64,000 nt of DNA from the NCBI RefSeq assembly GCF_017874355.1, contig NZ_JAGGLI010000013.1:17861-81860 (forward strand). The letters are read 5' to 3'. The notes below the pieces were generated by a model. The model was not told where the DNA came from and ran no database searches. It saw only the letters and a list, made by a program, of their open reading frames with translations. Both the position numbers and the translations under genes were made by a program. The DNA is from Acetoanaerobium pronyense (GTDB lineage Bacteria; Bacillota; Clostridia; Peptostreptococcales; Filifactoraceae). Positions 1 through 8,946 of this stretch are shown here, piece by piece; positions within the stretch are counted from its first letter, which is position 1; each line of letters opens with the position of its first letter.

Positions 1-709
1 GGCTGGTACCTTAGTTGATGAAGAAGAAATAATAAAAATTAAAAATGACTCACTTCCTTATGTAAGTAGAGGGGGGTTAAAGTTAGAAAAAGCTTTAAAG
101 TATTTTTCAATAGAATTGGATAATAAAATTTGTTTTGACATAGGTGCTTCAACCGGTGGCTTTACAGATTGTATGCTACAAAATAATGCAAAAAAGGTAT
201 ATTCAATAGATGTCGGATATGGACAGCTTGATTGGAAGCTTAGACAACATCCTCAAGTGATTTCTATGGAGCGTACCAATATAAGGCATTTAGATCCCTC
301 ATCTATTGAAGATAAAGGAGAGTTTGCCACCATAGATGTTTCATTTATATCTTTAAGGCTCGTACTTCCTGTAGTCAAAAATCTTTTAACCTCTGATGGA
401 GAAATTATAGCATTAATCAAACCTCAGTTTGAAGCAGGAAGAGAAGAGGTAAAAAAACATGGAGTTGTAAAAGATTTAAAAGTCCATAAAAGAGTAATCG
501 AAGAAATCTTGAATTTCGCACAGCAAAATGATTTATCTATAAAAGGACTCACATATTCTCCAATAACTGGTCCAAAAGGAAATATAGAGTTTTTAGCTTA
601 CTTTTCTCTTAATAAAGATTTAAATCAAAGTTTAAATATCATAGAATACATCGGAGAAATTGTAGACAAAGCTCACAATGATTTCTCATCTAAAGATACA
701 AATTCATAA
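1..709 (+). CDS. tlyA: TlyA-family rRNA 2'-O-methyltransferase, 5'-truncated by the window edge
   Basis: The frame is open from base 2 without a stop and reads through PYVSRGGLKLEKAL, the hinge between the S4 RNA-binding domain and the methyltransferase domain of TlyA/hemolysin-A proteins. The TTG near base 116 is therefore internal. The SAM-binding motif FDIGASTGGF and the later DVSFIS and LIKPQFEAG blocks are present. Some 235 codons are visible; the family is about 270 residues, so roughly 35 N-terminal residues lie outside. Known members methylate 16S/23S rRNA cytidines. It sits 21 bases before argR in the widespread tlyA-argR-recN order. The NAD kinase gene often found between tlyA and argR is absent. 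Confidence 0.93.
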   Translation, partial: AGTLVDEEEIIKIKNDSLPYVSRGGLKLEKALKYFSIELDNKICFDIGASTGGFTDCMLQNNAKKVYSIDVGYGQLDWKLRQHPQVISMERTNIRHLDPSSIEDKGEFATIDVSFISLRLVLPVVKNLLTSDGEIIALIKPQFEAGREEVKKHGVVKDLKVHKRVIEEILNFAQQNDLSIKGLTYSPITGPKGNIEFLAYFSLNKDLNQSLNIIEYIGEIVDKAHNDFSSKDTNS

Positions 710-730
710 CTATAAAAAGGGGGAGCATTT

Positions 731-1177
731 TTGAAACAATCAAGACATTCCAGAATAATAGAAATAATAGAGCAGAAGGAAATCGATACCCAAGATGAGC
801 TCGTATATGAGCTAGGTAAAGCAGGTATACAAGTGACCCAAGCTACAATATCAAGAGATATAAAAGAATTAAAACTAGTGAAGGTTTTAGGGAATAATGG
901 TAATTATAAATATGCCATCTTAAAGGATTCTGACAAAAGCTCTTTTGACAAGCTAATAAGATTTGTAAAAGATGTACTTATATCTATTGACTATTCTGGG
1001 AATATAATATGTCTCAAAACTGTTGATGGCGCTGCTAATTTAGTAGCAAAAGTAATAGATTCCCTTGAAGAAAAAGAGATACTAGGAACTATCGGTGGAA
1101 CAGATACAGTTTTTGTTTTAATGAAAAATATGGATGATATACCTGTTTTTGTAGAAAGATTTGAAAAACTTCTGTAG
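731..1177 (+). CDS. argR: Arginine repressor ArgR/AhrC
   Basis: The 148-aa protein has the full ArgR layout: an N-terminal winged helix (TQATISRDIKELKLVKV, about residues 37-53) and a C-terminal hexamerisation and arginine-binding domain ending in GTIGGTDTVFVLMK. The usual arginine-contacting GDDT reads GTDT, so one of the two acidic residues is replaced; whether this alters ligand choice is unknown. The start is TTG at 731, placed after the strong GGGGGAG ribosome site at 718-725. It ends 8 bases before recN. ArgR would control arginine and ornithine genes, which fits an organism that also ferments ornithine. Confidence 0.95.
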   Translation: MKQSRHSRIIEIIEQKEIDTQDELVYELGKAGIQVTQATISRDIKELKLVKVLGNNGNYKYAILKDSDKSSFDKLIRFVKDVLISIDYSGNIICLKTVDGAANLVAKVIDSLEEKEILGTIGGTDTVFVLMKNMDDIPVFVERFEKLL

Positions 1178-1185
1178 GAGGTTTT

Positions 1186-2868
1186 ATGTTAAAAGAAATA
1201 AGTATAAAGGACTTTGCTCTTATTGATGATTTGAAAATAAACCTTAAAAAAGGGTTTAATGTTTTTACAGGAGAGACTGGCTCTGGTAAATCAATCATAA
1301 TTGATGCTCTTTCTTTTGCTCTTGGGAAAAGATCTGATAAAAGCTATGTACGAACTGGAAAAGATAAATCCATAATTGAAGCTATATTTTTCATTTCACA
1401 AAATACAAGGCTTAAAATAAGTCCTCTTTTAGAAGCAGAGGGTATAGATTTAAATGAGGATGTAATTTTTTTACGTAGAGAATTGTTTAGTGATGGACGA
1501 AGCACTTGCAGAATAAATGGAACTCTTGTAACAATAAACTTTTTAAAAAAATTATCAACGTTTTTGATTGCAATTCACGGTCAAAATGAGTTTGATACCC
1601 TCCTTGAAAAGGAAAAACAAATAGAAATAGTAGATGAATATGGTGGAATTAGAAAAAACCAAGAATATAAAGATTATACAGAGCTTTATATAGAATATAA
1701 AGAAATCCAAAATTCAATAAAAAAACTTTCTAAGGAAAGTAGCGAGTTTGAAATTGCCCGAGAGATAGATTTACTTCAATATCAAATTAATGAGATTCAG
1801 GATGCAAAGCTTTCTAAAACTGAAATTGAAGAAATACAAGGAAAATTAGACTTTTGGGAAAATTCAGAGGAAATTTCCTTAGCTGTAAATAAAAGCTATA
1901 ATTTGCTTTATTCAGATAAAGAAAATATATTAAAATCTTTAAATGATATATTAAGAGATTTTGAAAAATATAAAAATATGGACTCAAGTATAGCAAGTTG
2001 GACTACTATTTTGGAAGATATTTACTATAAATTAGAAGATTTAGCTTTCTCTGTAAGAGATGAATTAGGTAAATTTGAATATGATTCAGAAATTTTAAAT
2101 CAGACTAAAGCTAGATTTGATACTATAAACAAAATCCTAACAAAATATGGAAAAACCTATGAAGAAGTAATGGAATTTCTAGAAAAATCACTCCTTAGAA
2201 CAGAGTATCTGGAAAATATATCTATAAATAGTGAAAAACTTAAATATAAGCTTGGAGAAATTGAAAATGAAATGAATTTTTTATCAAAAAATCTCTATAT
2301 GATGAGAATTAAGGCTGCAAAAGAATTTGAAAAAGAAATAATCCTTGAACTTGAATCTTTAGGAATGATAAATACTAGATTTAAAGTTGAAATTTTAGAA
2401 AGTGATACATTTAATGAAATCGGGAAGGACTCTCTGGAATTTTTAATAACCTTTAATAAAGGAGAAAACCTTAAGCCTTTTAAAAAGGTGGCTTCTGGAG
2501 GAGAAATTTCCAGATTTATGTTAGCCCTTAAAAAAATCATTTCTGGTGTTGGGGATGTTGACTCCATGATTTTCGATGAGATAGATACAGGAATAAGCGG
2601 AGTTGCTTCACAAATGGTTGGAAACAAAATGAATGAGATATCAAAAACAAGTCAAGTAATATGCATCACCCATCTCCCTCAAATAGCATCAAAAGGAACT
2701 AGTCATTATTTAGTTGAAAAAATCGAAGTGGGAGATATGACAAAAACAGTAGTTGAAACCCTAGATAAAGAAGAAAGAGTTAAGGAAATTGCAAAGATGC
2801 TAGGTGGTCAGAATATAACAAACTACTCTTTAAAATACGCTAAGGAATTAATTTCAAATAATAATTAA
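1186..2868 (+). CDS. recN: DNA repair protein RecN (SMC-like ATPase)
   Basis: This 560-aa protein is a typical RecN. Walker A GETGSGKS is at residues 29-36, a long coiled-coil middle covers about 150-380, the ABC signature VASGGEISRFMLALK follows, and Walker B SMIFDEIDTGISG and ITHLPQIA complete the ATPase head. RecN binds double-strand break ends and acts in recombinational repair. The RBS AGGAGG lies at the end of argR, so the two are probably co-transcribed. The gene order argR-recN is standard for Firmicutes. Confidence 0.97.
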   Translation: MLKEISIKDFALIDDLKINLKKGFNVFTGETGSGKSIIIDALSFALGKRSDKSYVRTGKDKSIIEAIFFISQNTRLKISPLLEAEGIDLNEDVIFLRRELFSDGRSTCRINGTLVTINFLKKLSTFLIAIHGQNEFDTLLEKEKQIEIVDEYGGIRKNQEYKDYTELYIEYKEIQNSIKKLSKESSEFEIAREIDLLQYQINEIQDAKLSKTEIEEIQGKLDFWENSEEISLAVNKSYNLLYSDKENILKSLNDILRDFEKYKNMDSSIASWTTILEDIYYKLEDLAFSVRDELGKFEYDSEILNQTKARFDTINKILTKYGKTYEEVMEFLEKSLLRTEYLENISINSEKLKYKLGEIENEMNFLSKNLYMMRIKAAKEFEKEIILELESLGMINTRFKVEILESDTFNEIGKDSLEFLITFNKGENLKPFKKVASGGEISRFMLALKKIISGVGDVDSMIFDEIDTGISGVASQMVGNKMNEISKTSQVICITHLPQIASKGTSHYLVEKIEVGDMTKTVVETLDKEERVKEIAKMLGGQNITNYSLKYAKELISNNN

Positions 2869-2883
2869 TCTATAGAGGTTAAA

Positions 2884-3636
2884 ATGAAAAAAATCAAATT
2901 AATGATAGCAGATGACAACAAGGAATTTTGTAATATTATATCTGAAGTTTTAAGCTATGAAAGTGATATAGATTTAGTTGCCACTGCATATGACGGTGCA
3001 TCAGCGCTGGAAAAATTAAAAAAATACTCTCCTGATATTCTTCTCCTTGATATTATAATGCCTATTTTAGATGGTATAGGTGTACTTGAAAAAATAGAGG
3101 AGCTAGACATCAAAGATACTAAAATTATAATTTTATCATCTGTAGGACAAGAAAAGATTACTTCTTATGCACTTTTAAAGGGTGCGTCTTATTATATGAT
3201 GAAGCCCTTTGATTTTGAACTTTTTCCTAAAAGAATAAGAGAAGTATATTTTGGAATGGATTCAAAACCTTTAAGCAATGAAAAAAAGATTAATGATATA
3301 GAGGAATTTGTTTCAAAAATTCTTTTAGATATTGGAATAATGCCTCATATAAAAGGTTTTAGCTATATAAATGATGCACTTATAGAAGCTTACGGAAATC
3401 CTGAAATTTTGAAGAAAATAACCAAGGAGCTCTATCCTAAAATCGCTGAAAAAAATAAAACAACTTCAAGTAGAGTTGAAAGAGCTATTAGACATAGCAT
3501 AGAATTAGCCTCTCAAAATATTGAAAACAGTAATTTGAGTCATTCAATATATATAAATTCCTTATTTAAAAAGAAAAAGCCTACAAACCTAGAATTCTTA
3601 GCTGGAATATTCCAGGAGATAAAGTTTAAATTCTAA
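2884..3636 (+). CDS. spo0A: Sporulation response regulator Spo0A
   Basis: The 250-aa protein has an N-terminal receiver domain with acidic pair D10/D11, phosphoacceptor D56 in LLLDIIMP, and the conserved Lys in MMKPFD. The C-terminal Spo0A DNA-binding domain begins at about residue 140; IMPHIKGFSYINDAL and TTSSRVERAIRHSIE are diagnostic. Spo0A is the master regulator of sporulation entry and of stationary-phase genes. In most spore formers spoIVB lies between recN and spo0A; here only 15 bases separate them, so spoIVB is not at this locus. A terminator follows directly. Confidence 0.96.
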   Translation: MKKIKLMIADDNKEFCNIISEVLSYESDIDLVATAYDGASALEKLKKYSPDILLLDIIMPILDGIGVLEKIEELDIKDTKIIILSSVGQEKITSYALLKGASYYMMKPFDFELFPKRIREVYFGMDSKPLSNEKKINDIEEFVSKILLDIGIMPHIKGFSYINDALIEAYGNPEILKKITKELYPKIAEKNKTTSSRVERAIRHSIELASQNIENSNLSHSIYINSLFKKKKPTNLEFLAGIFQEIKFKF

Positions 3637-3640
3637 CACA

Positions 3641-3668
3641 AAGAAACTCGCAAAGAGTTTCTTTTTTT
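3641..3668 (+). terminator. Intrinsic terminator after spo0A
   Basis: A perfect 9-bp stem AAGAAACTC / GAGTTTCTT with a 5-base loop runs straight into a T-run. It closes the tlyA-spo0A transcription unit before steA. Confidence 0.85.
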
Positions 3669-3762
3669 GTAAATCCTCTGTATTAATTTAAATTTTGTTA
3701 TGTGATATAATGTGAATGCTCATATACATATATTACATCAGAATAATGCTTTGGAGGATAAA

Positions 3763-4884
3763 ATGTTGATAAGAGGCCCAGTAGCCATCGATAAAAGAAC
3801 TAAAGATTTGGCTAAAAGAATAAAGCCAGGTGAGATAGCTATAATAGATCATATAGATATAGATGAAGTGGCTGCCAATTCACTTGTAGCTGCGAAAATA
3901 AAGGCTGTTATAAATATGTCTAAGTCAATAAGCGGGAAGTATCCTAATAGTGGTCCTCAGATTCTCAACGATAATGGAATTACTATCATTGAGATACAGG
4001 AAAAAAATTTCTTAGATAAAATAAAGGAAACTGAACTTATTGAAATTGATTTCGATGGAAAAATATATAAAGAAGATAAATTAATTGCAGAAGGTATTGT
4101 TTTAGAAAAAAAGATAATTGAAAGCCAAATGATGATGGCACATGAAAATTTATCACAAGAATTAGATAAGTTTATTGATAATACTATAGAATATGCAAAA
4201 AAAGAAAAGGGTATGATTTTAGGGGATTTTAAAATTCCTAATCTTAAAACAGAATTTGAAAATAGACATGTACTTATAGTAGTTAGAGGCAAAAATTATA
4301 AAGAAGATTTGCTCACAATAAAATCTTATATTGATGAAGTGAAACCAATAATGATTGGCGTTGATGGCGGAGGAGATGCCTTGCTTGAATTTGGACTTAC
4401 TCCTGATATAATAGTTGGCGATATGGATAGTGTGAGCGATTTGTGTCTTAAAAAAGCTAAGGAGATTGTAGTTCATGCTTATCAAGACGGAAAGGCTCCT
4501 GGGCTGGAAAGAATAAACTCCCTAGGACTTGAATCCATAATAATGCCATCACCAGGTACAAGCGAAGATATAGCAATGCTTATTGCATATGAAAATAAAG
4601 CAGAATTAATTGTAGCCGTTGGAACACACTCTAATTTGATAGACTTTCTAGAAAAAGGCAGAAAAGGCATGGGAAGTACATTTTTAGTGAGACTTAAAAT
4701 TGGATATAAGCTTATAGATGCAAAAGGAGTTAGCTTGCTTTATAAAGGAAGCTTAAAAATCAAACATATATGGTGGCTAATTGTATCTGCTTTTTTCCCG
4801 ATAGGAATTCTTATATACCTTTCTCAGCCTATGCAACATTTATTGAGGGTTTTAGAAATTAGAATAAAAATGATGCTCAACTAA
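3763..4884 (+). CDS. steA: SteA-like protein (thiamin pyrophosphokinase-like fold, C-terminal membrane anchor)
   Basis: I place the start at ATG 3763 because GGAGG at 3753-3757 precedes it at normal spacing; an upstream in-frame GTG has no such site. The 373-aa product matches the SteA family: an N-terminal domain (KRIKPGEIAIIDHIDID), a thiamin-pyrophosphokinase-like core with DIIVGDMDSVSD, and a C-terminal hydrophobic segment (HIWWLIVSAFFPIGILIYL). In Corynebacterium SteA works with SteB at the division septum. It is commonly annotated as a TPP kinase, but thiamine function is unlikely. steB follows after 11 bases, supporting a functional pair. Confidence 0.82.
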   Translation: MLIRGPVAIDKRTKDLAKRIKPGEIAIIDHIDIDEVAANSLVAAKIKAVINMSKSISGKYPNSGPQILNDNGITIIEIQEKNFLDKIKETELIEIDFDGKIYKEDKLIAEGIVLEKKIIESQMMMAHENLSQELDKFIDNTIEYAKKEKGMILGDFKIPNLKTEFENRHVLIVVRGKNYKEDLLTIKSYIDEVKPIMIGVDGGGDALLEFGLTPDIIVGDMDSVSDLCLKKAKEIVVHAYQDGKAPGLERINSLGLESIIMPSPGTSEDIAMLIAYENKAELIVAVGTHSNLIDFLEKGRKGMGSTFLVRLKIGYKLIDAKGVSLLYKGSLKIKHIWWLIVSAFFPIGILIYLSQPMQHLLRVLEIRIKMMLN

Positions 4885-4895
4885 AGGAGAATAAT

Positions 4896-5768
4896 ATGGT
4901 TTTAAATATAAAATATTTAGTAGTTACGATTGGTGCGGTTTTTCTTTCATTAGGGATTGGGATAATGATAGGTTTTAATCTGAATAATTCCGAGATTTTT
5001 AGCTCACAACAATTAAGGCTTGTAGAAGATATGGATAGCAAATTAACTGAAATTAGAACTGAAAACGAAAGCTTAAACCTAGAGCTGAGAGAAAGTGCAT
5101 CAAGAGAAGAAAAGCTAAAATCTGATTTTGAAGATTTTTTAAAGGCTTCCAATGATATTATAGTAGGGAATAAATTATTTGGAAAAAATGTAGCTCTTAT
5201 ACAAACTACAGAAGATTATTTTTTTCATGACCTTGGAATAAGATTAGAAAAAGCGGGAGCTCAAATCGGGCCGCATATTTTAATCAGCAGTGATATTTTA
5301 CAAATTCCTTATGATGAAGCAATTACAATGGATATATTTTTAAATGAAGTTATATCAGTTGAAAAAATTTCAAACCTTATTATAGAAAGCCTTAAAAATG
5401 GAGATTTAGAAATTCTAAAAAATCTTGAAAATCTTAGAGTTATTTCAATAATTAATAACGGAAAGACTCAAGCTGTAGATAATATCGTATTACTAGGCGG
5501 TTCATTAAAAGAGGAAAATGAAAGATTTGAAAATATAGATACAAATATTGTAAAAAGTTCTAAATCCAGCGGAATCTTTGTTGTAGGAGCAGAGCATACA
5601 AACGCAATATATTCTGACATAAAAAAATATGAATCTCTTGGTATTTCCACGATTGACAATGTTGATCAAACTATAGGTATTATATCTTTAGTATATATAC
5701 TTGATGGAGAAAAAGGAAATTTTGGAACTAAATCAACCGCTGATAGATTGTTCCCTAATTTAAGATAG
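4896..5768 (+). CDS. steB: SteB-like membrane-anchored coiled-coil protein (so-called copper transporter family)
   Basis: The 290-aa protein starts with one transmembrane helix (residues about 4-26), then a coiled coil (about 35-75), then a soluble domain. This is the layout of the SteB/MctB family, often labelled copper transporter. Nothing here suggests metal transport: there is only one membrane helix and no obvious Cys/His ligand set. The steA-steB pairing supports a role in cell-wall synthesis or division. A ribosome site AAAGGAG overlaps the steA stop region, so translation is probably coupled. Confidence 0.75.
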   Translation: MVLNIKYLVVTIGAVFLSLGIGIMIGFNLNNSEIFSSQQLRLVEDMDSKLTEIRTENESLNLELRESASREEKLKSDFEDFLKASNDIIVGNKLFGKNVALIQTTEDYFFHDLGIRLEKAGAQIGPHILISSDILQIPYDEAITMDIFLNEVISVEKISNLIIESLKNGDLEILKNLENLRVISIINNGKTQAVDNIVLLGGSLKEENERFENIDTNIVKSSKSSGIFVVGAEHTNAIYSDIKKYESLGISTIDNVDQTIGIISLVYILDGEKGNFGTKSTADRLFPNLR

Positions 5769-5776
5769 GAGGAAAT

Positions 5777-6454
5777 ATGGAAATTGCTATTTTAGCACCA
5801 GTTTATAACGAAGAAAAATATATAAATGATACAATAAAAGGCCTAAAAGCTATAACTTATAATCCTGATATATTTATAGTTGATGACTGCTCTACCGACA
5901 ATACACTTAATATATTAAAGGATATAGAAAATATAAATGTTATTTCCTTGAAAGAAAATAAAGGAAAAGGGAATGCCCTTCAAAAGGGTCTCGAAACTAT
6001 AATAGATAGATATGATGCTATAGGATTTGTAGATGGTGATGTAGGACTTACATCAAGAGAAATGGAAAAACTAATTTCTCCTATATTAGAAAGAAAAGCT
6101 GATGTCACCATAGCTAAGTTTCCTCCTCCAAAGAAAAAAGGAGGATTTGGAATGGTAAAAAAACTTTCTTTCTATGGGATTAAATTTTTCACTGGAAAAG
6201 AGATATATAGTGGTCTTTCAGGCCAAAGAGTATTTAAAACTGAGGTCTTAAAAGACTTTAAGACTATACCATTTGGCTATGGAGTTGAAGTCGGTATGAC
6301 CATTGATATACTTAGAAGAGGTTATAATGTAATTGAAATCCCAGTGGAAATGTCCCATGATGAAACAGGAAGGGATATTGGTGGAATAAAACACAGACTG
6401 AAGCAGTTTGTGCATATTGGAATAATACTTATTAGAAAAATATTTGAAAGGTAA
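5777..6454 (+). CDS. Family 2 glycosyltransferase
   Basis: The 225-aa protein has a GT-A fold signature: LAPVYNEEKYINDTI at the N-terminus, FIVDDCSTDNT for nucleotide-sugar binding, and a DGD metal site (GFVDGDVGL). It resembles dolichol-phosphate-mannose synthase-type enzymes without the membrane domains. It lies 8 bases after steB and just before a GT4-type membrane transferase, so it may act on a lipid-linked sugar in envelope synthesis. The substrate cannot be read from sequence. Confidence 0.85.
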   Translation: MEIAILAPVYNEEKYINDTIKGLKAITYNPDIFIVDDCSTDNTLNILKDIENINVISLKENKGKGNALQKGLETIIDRYDAIGFVDGDVGLTSREMEKLISPILERKADVTIAKFPPPKKKGGFGMVKKLSFYGIKFFTGKEIYSGLSGQRVFKTEVLKDFKTIPFGYGVEVGMTIDILRRGYNVIEIPVEMSHDETGRDIGGIKHRLKQFVHIGIILIRKIFER

Positions 6455-6460
6455 TACAAA

Positions 6461-7258
6461 ATGTGGATTTTACTGATTTTAATAACTTTACTTTTATCAT
6501 TACTATTTAAAAAACAAATGTTCAACACATTAACAGATATGAACAAAACCGAATTAAATTACAAAGGTATAGAAATTCCCATTGGAATGGGTTTAATGTT
6601 TATTCCTCCTATAATATTTTTTAGTGGATTTTTAAAGTATTTTTTTATATATAATATTTCGGACTTATTGATAATTGCTATATTAATGATGGCTTTTGTT
6701 GGCTTTTTAGATGATATGACAAAGGATAAAAAAAATAAAGGTCTAAAAGGGCATATAAAAGCACTTGTAGAATTCAATATAACAACAGGCATGCTCAAGG
6801 CAATGTCAGGGTTTGTTATAGCTCTTTATGTTTCTTTAGAAATATCAAATGGTGCTATAGAAATCATTGTGAATTTATTTTTAATTTCTTTGTTTACAAA
6901 CTTTATGAATCTTTGGGATTTAAGGCCTGGAAGAGCATCTAAGATTTTTTTAATTACTTCACTTATACTAATGCCCTTCATGGCATCTCAAGGTATTATG
7001 TATATGATATTAATTATAACTGTACTTTTAGTCTATATTAAGGGAGACTTAAACGCATCATATATGATGGGAGATTGTGGCTCGAATCTTTTAGGAGTAT
7101 ATTTAGGGATTATCTGTGCAACGAGCCTAAGCATTTGGTTTAAAATAGGTATTTTAATTGTACTAGTCTTAATTCATGTTATAGCAGAAAAAATTTCATT
7201 TTCAAGCATTATAGAAAATAATAAATTTCTTAAATATCTAGATATGTTAGGAAGGTAA
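6461..7258 (+). CDS. MraY/WecA-like polyprenyl-phosphate transferase family membrane protein
   Basis: The 265-aa protein has about eight hydrophobic helices and reduced versions of the PNPT motifs: GFLDDMTKDKKNKGLKGHIK (the DDxxK loop), FMNLWDLRPGR (in place of the NxxDG motif) and MMGDCGSNLLG (in place of GDTGS). It is shorter than true MraY (about 320 aa), and the LWDLRPGR variant suggests a distinct subfamily. It is tightly linked to steAB and the GT2 gene, so an envelope lipid-sugar role is likely but unproven. Confidence 0.72.
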   Translation: MWILLILITLLLSLLFKKQMFNTLTDMNKTELNYKGIEIPIGMGLMFIPPIIFFSGFLKYFFIYNISDLLIIAILMMAFVGFLDDMTKDKKNKGLKGHIKALVEFNITTGMLKAMSGFVIALYVSLEISNGAIEIIVNLFLISLFTNFMNLWDLRPGRASKIFLITSLILMPFMASQGIMYMILIITVLLVYIKGDLNASYMMGDCGSNLLGVYLGIICATSLSIWFKIGILIVLVLIHVIAEKISFSSIIENNKFLKYLDMLGR

Positions 7259-7260
7259 CT

Positions 7261-8340
7261 ATGAATAGTATAGGGCTTAAAAAAGGATATGTAAGTGAAA
7301 TAATTAAGGATTATGATGATATCCAAGAAATTATTGTAGAAATTGATAAAGAAAAATATGGGGCAATAAATTATAAGATGTTTACTGGAACTTGTTCTTG
7401 TATGGATGAAGTACTACTAAATACATCTGCCATAGACCTAAAATTGGGAACAGGCGGGTATCATTTTGTTTATTTTAATTACAACAACGATAACAGTGAA
7501 ATTAAAGGCTCTGGGCATATTATGAAACTAAGGTATACCCCTTTACAGTTCAAATGTTTTTCTGTTGAAGAGCAAGAAAGTCCTTTTCATAAAGAAATTA
7601 ATGAATTTGAAAGTTTATTTGGTCATCCTATAGCTGTAGGTACTTTGCATAGTCAAGTTTCAGTATTTTTTGAGGCGTTTAAAAAATTCTCCCCTCAGTC
7701 AAAAACTGTTTATATTATGACAGATGGAGCAGCATTACCTATTTCCTTAAGCAATAATATTAGAAAGTTAAAGGAAGAAAATATTATTGATTATACTATA
7801 ACAACAGGAAACAGCTTTGGAGGAGACTTTGAAGCAGTAAATGTATATACAGCCATTATAATGGCAAGAGAAGTATTAAAGGCTGGAGCAATAATGATTT
7901 GTATGGGCCCAGGAATAGTAGGCACAGGAACAAAATATGGTTTTACGGGTATTGAACAAGGGTATATTTTAGACAGCATAGCATCTTTAGGAGGGACTCC
8001 GGTAGCGATTCCAAGGGTGAGTTTTAAGGATTTTAGGAGTAGGCATCATGGATTAAGCCATCATACCCTTACAATTTTAAAAGATATAGTCAAAACACAA
8101 TGTATCGTCCCTTTTGCAATTGACGATGAAAATTCATATAGTTTGATAGAAAATACTATAAATACTGAAAGTCTCCTTAATAAACACAACTTCATCAATT
8201 ATAAAAAAAGCATTTACTCTGATTTAGTAGCAGACTTTGTTATAAGACCTAAGTCAATGGGAAGAAGCTATAAAGATGACCCTTATCTTTTCAATTGTAG
8301 TATTGCAGCGGCAGAGTATATATCTGAAAGGATTGATTAA
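7261..8340 (+). CDS. DUF3866 family protein
   Basis: I recognise this 359-aa protein as DUF3866-like, a family of unknown function. Visible features are a glycine-rich core (MICMGPGIVGTGTKYGFTG, about residues 212-230), a His-rich stretch (RSRHHGLSHHTL, about 257-268) and a conserved GTLHSQV segment near residue 130. No signal peptide or membrane helix is evident. It begins 2 bases after the GT4-like gene and abuts the NUDIX gene, so it is the middle member of an operon from steA to the ADP-ribose pyrophosphatase. Confidence 0.7.
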   Translation: MNSIGLKKGYVSEIIKDYDDIQEIIVEIDKEKYGAINYKMFTGTCSCMDEVLLNTSAIDLKLGTGGYHFVYFNYNNDNSEIKGSGHIMKLRYTPLQFKCFSVEEQESPFHKEINEFESLFGHPIAVGTLHSQVSVFFEAFKKFSPQSKTVYIMTDGAALPISLSNNIRKLKEENIIDYTITTGNSFGGDFEAVNVYTAIIMAREVLKAGAIMICMGPGIVGTGTKYGFTGIEQGYILDSIASLGGTPVAIPRVSFKDFRSRHHGLSHHTLTILKDIVKTQCIVPFAIDDENSYSLIENTINTESLLNKHNFINYKKSIYSDLVADFVIRPKSMGRSYKDDPYLFNCSIAAAEYISERID

Positions 8341-8883
8341 ATGAATCTACCTGAAAAAACAATTTCCTCTAGAGAGATTTATACAGGAAAAGTACTTTCT
8401 TTAAAGGTTCTAACTGTAGAAATAGAAGATCAAAAGTACTCCCAAAGAGAAATCATAAATCATCCAGGGGGAACTTGTATAGTTGCAGTAAATCCATCTG
8501 GAAAGCTAATTCTAGTAAAGCAATATAGAAAAGCAATAGACTCATATATAATTGAACTTCCCGCTGGAAAATTAGAAAGCAAAGAAAATCCTGAGGACTC
8601 TATAAAAAGAGAGTTAATTGAAGAAACAGGATATATAGTAGAGGATGTTGAGTTTATAACATCCATGTACACATCTCCAGGGTATAGTGATGAAAAATTA
8701 TATTTATATTATGGAAAAACCAAAGATTGGACAGAGCCAAGGCCTGATGGGGATGAAGCCATAGAGGTAATTGAGATTGACATTGATGAAGCTATAAAAA
8801 TGATAAAAAACAAAGAGATTATAGATACTAAAACCTTAGTAGGAATCCAATGGTTTTTAATAAATAAAAGCCATTTAGAGTAG
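8341..8883 (+). CDS. NUDIX hydrolase, ADP-ribose pyrophosphatase type
   Basis: The 180-aa protein contains a complete Nudix box: G, five residues, E, seven residues, then RELIEETG (about residues 78-100). The family hydrolyses ADP-ribose to AMP and ribose-5-phosphate with Mg2+. Its ATG follows the stop of the DUF3866 gene directly. In Actinobacteria a NUDIX gene also follows the recN-steA-steB group, so its place here is a conserved linkage. Confidence 0.9.
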   Translation: MNLPEKTISSREIYTGKVLSLKVLTVEIEDQKYSQREIINHPGGTCIVAVNPSGKLILVKQYRKAIDSYIIELPAGKLESKENPEDSIKRELIEETGYIVEDVEFITSMYTSPGYSDEKLYLYYGKTKDWTEPRPDGDEAIEVIEIDIDEAIKMIKNKEIIDTKTLVGIQWFLINKSHLE

Positions 8884-8946
8884 TTTTTTAAATTGATTTT
8901 AATTTAATTCATATTGCTTTTTAAAAAAATAAAAGAGGTGTTAATT

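Noticed and set aside
116..709. TTG at 116 as the tlyA start
   Set aside because: The frame is open to the window edge and encodes conserved TlyA sequence upstream, so this is only an internal codon.
3763..4884. steA as a thiamin pyrophosphokinase
   Set aside because: The fold is shared, but the C-terminal membrane segment and the steB partner point to SteA.
4896..5768. steB as a copper transporter
   Set aside because: One membrane helix plus a coiled coil and no visible metal ligands do not make a transporter; context favours SteB.
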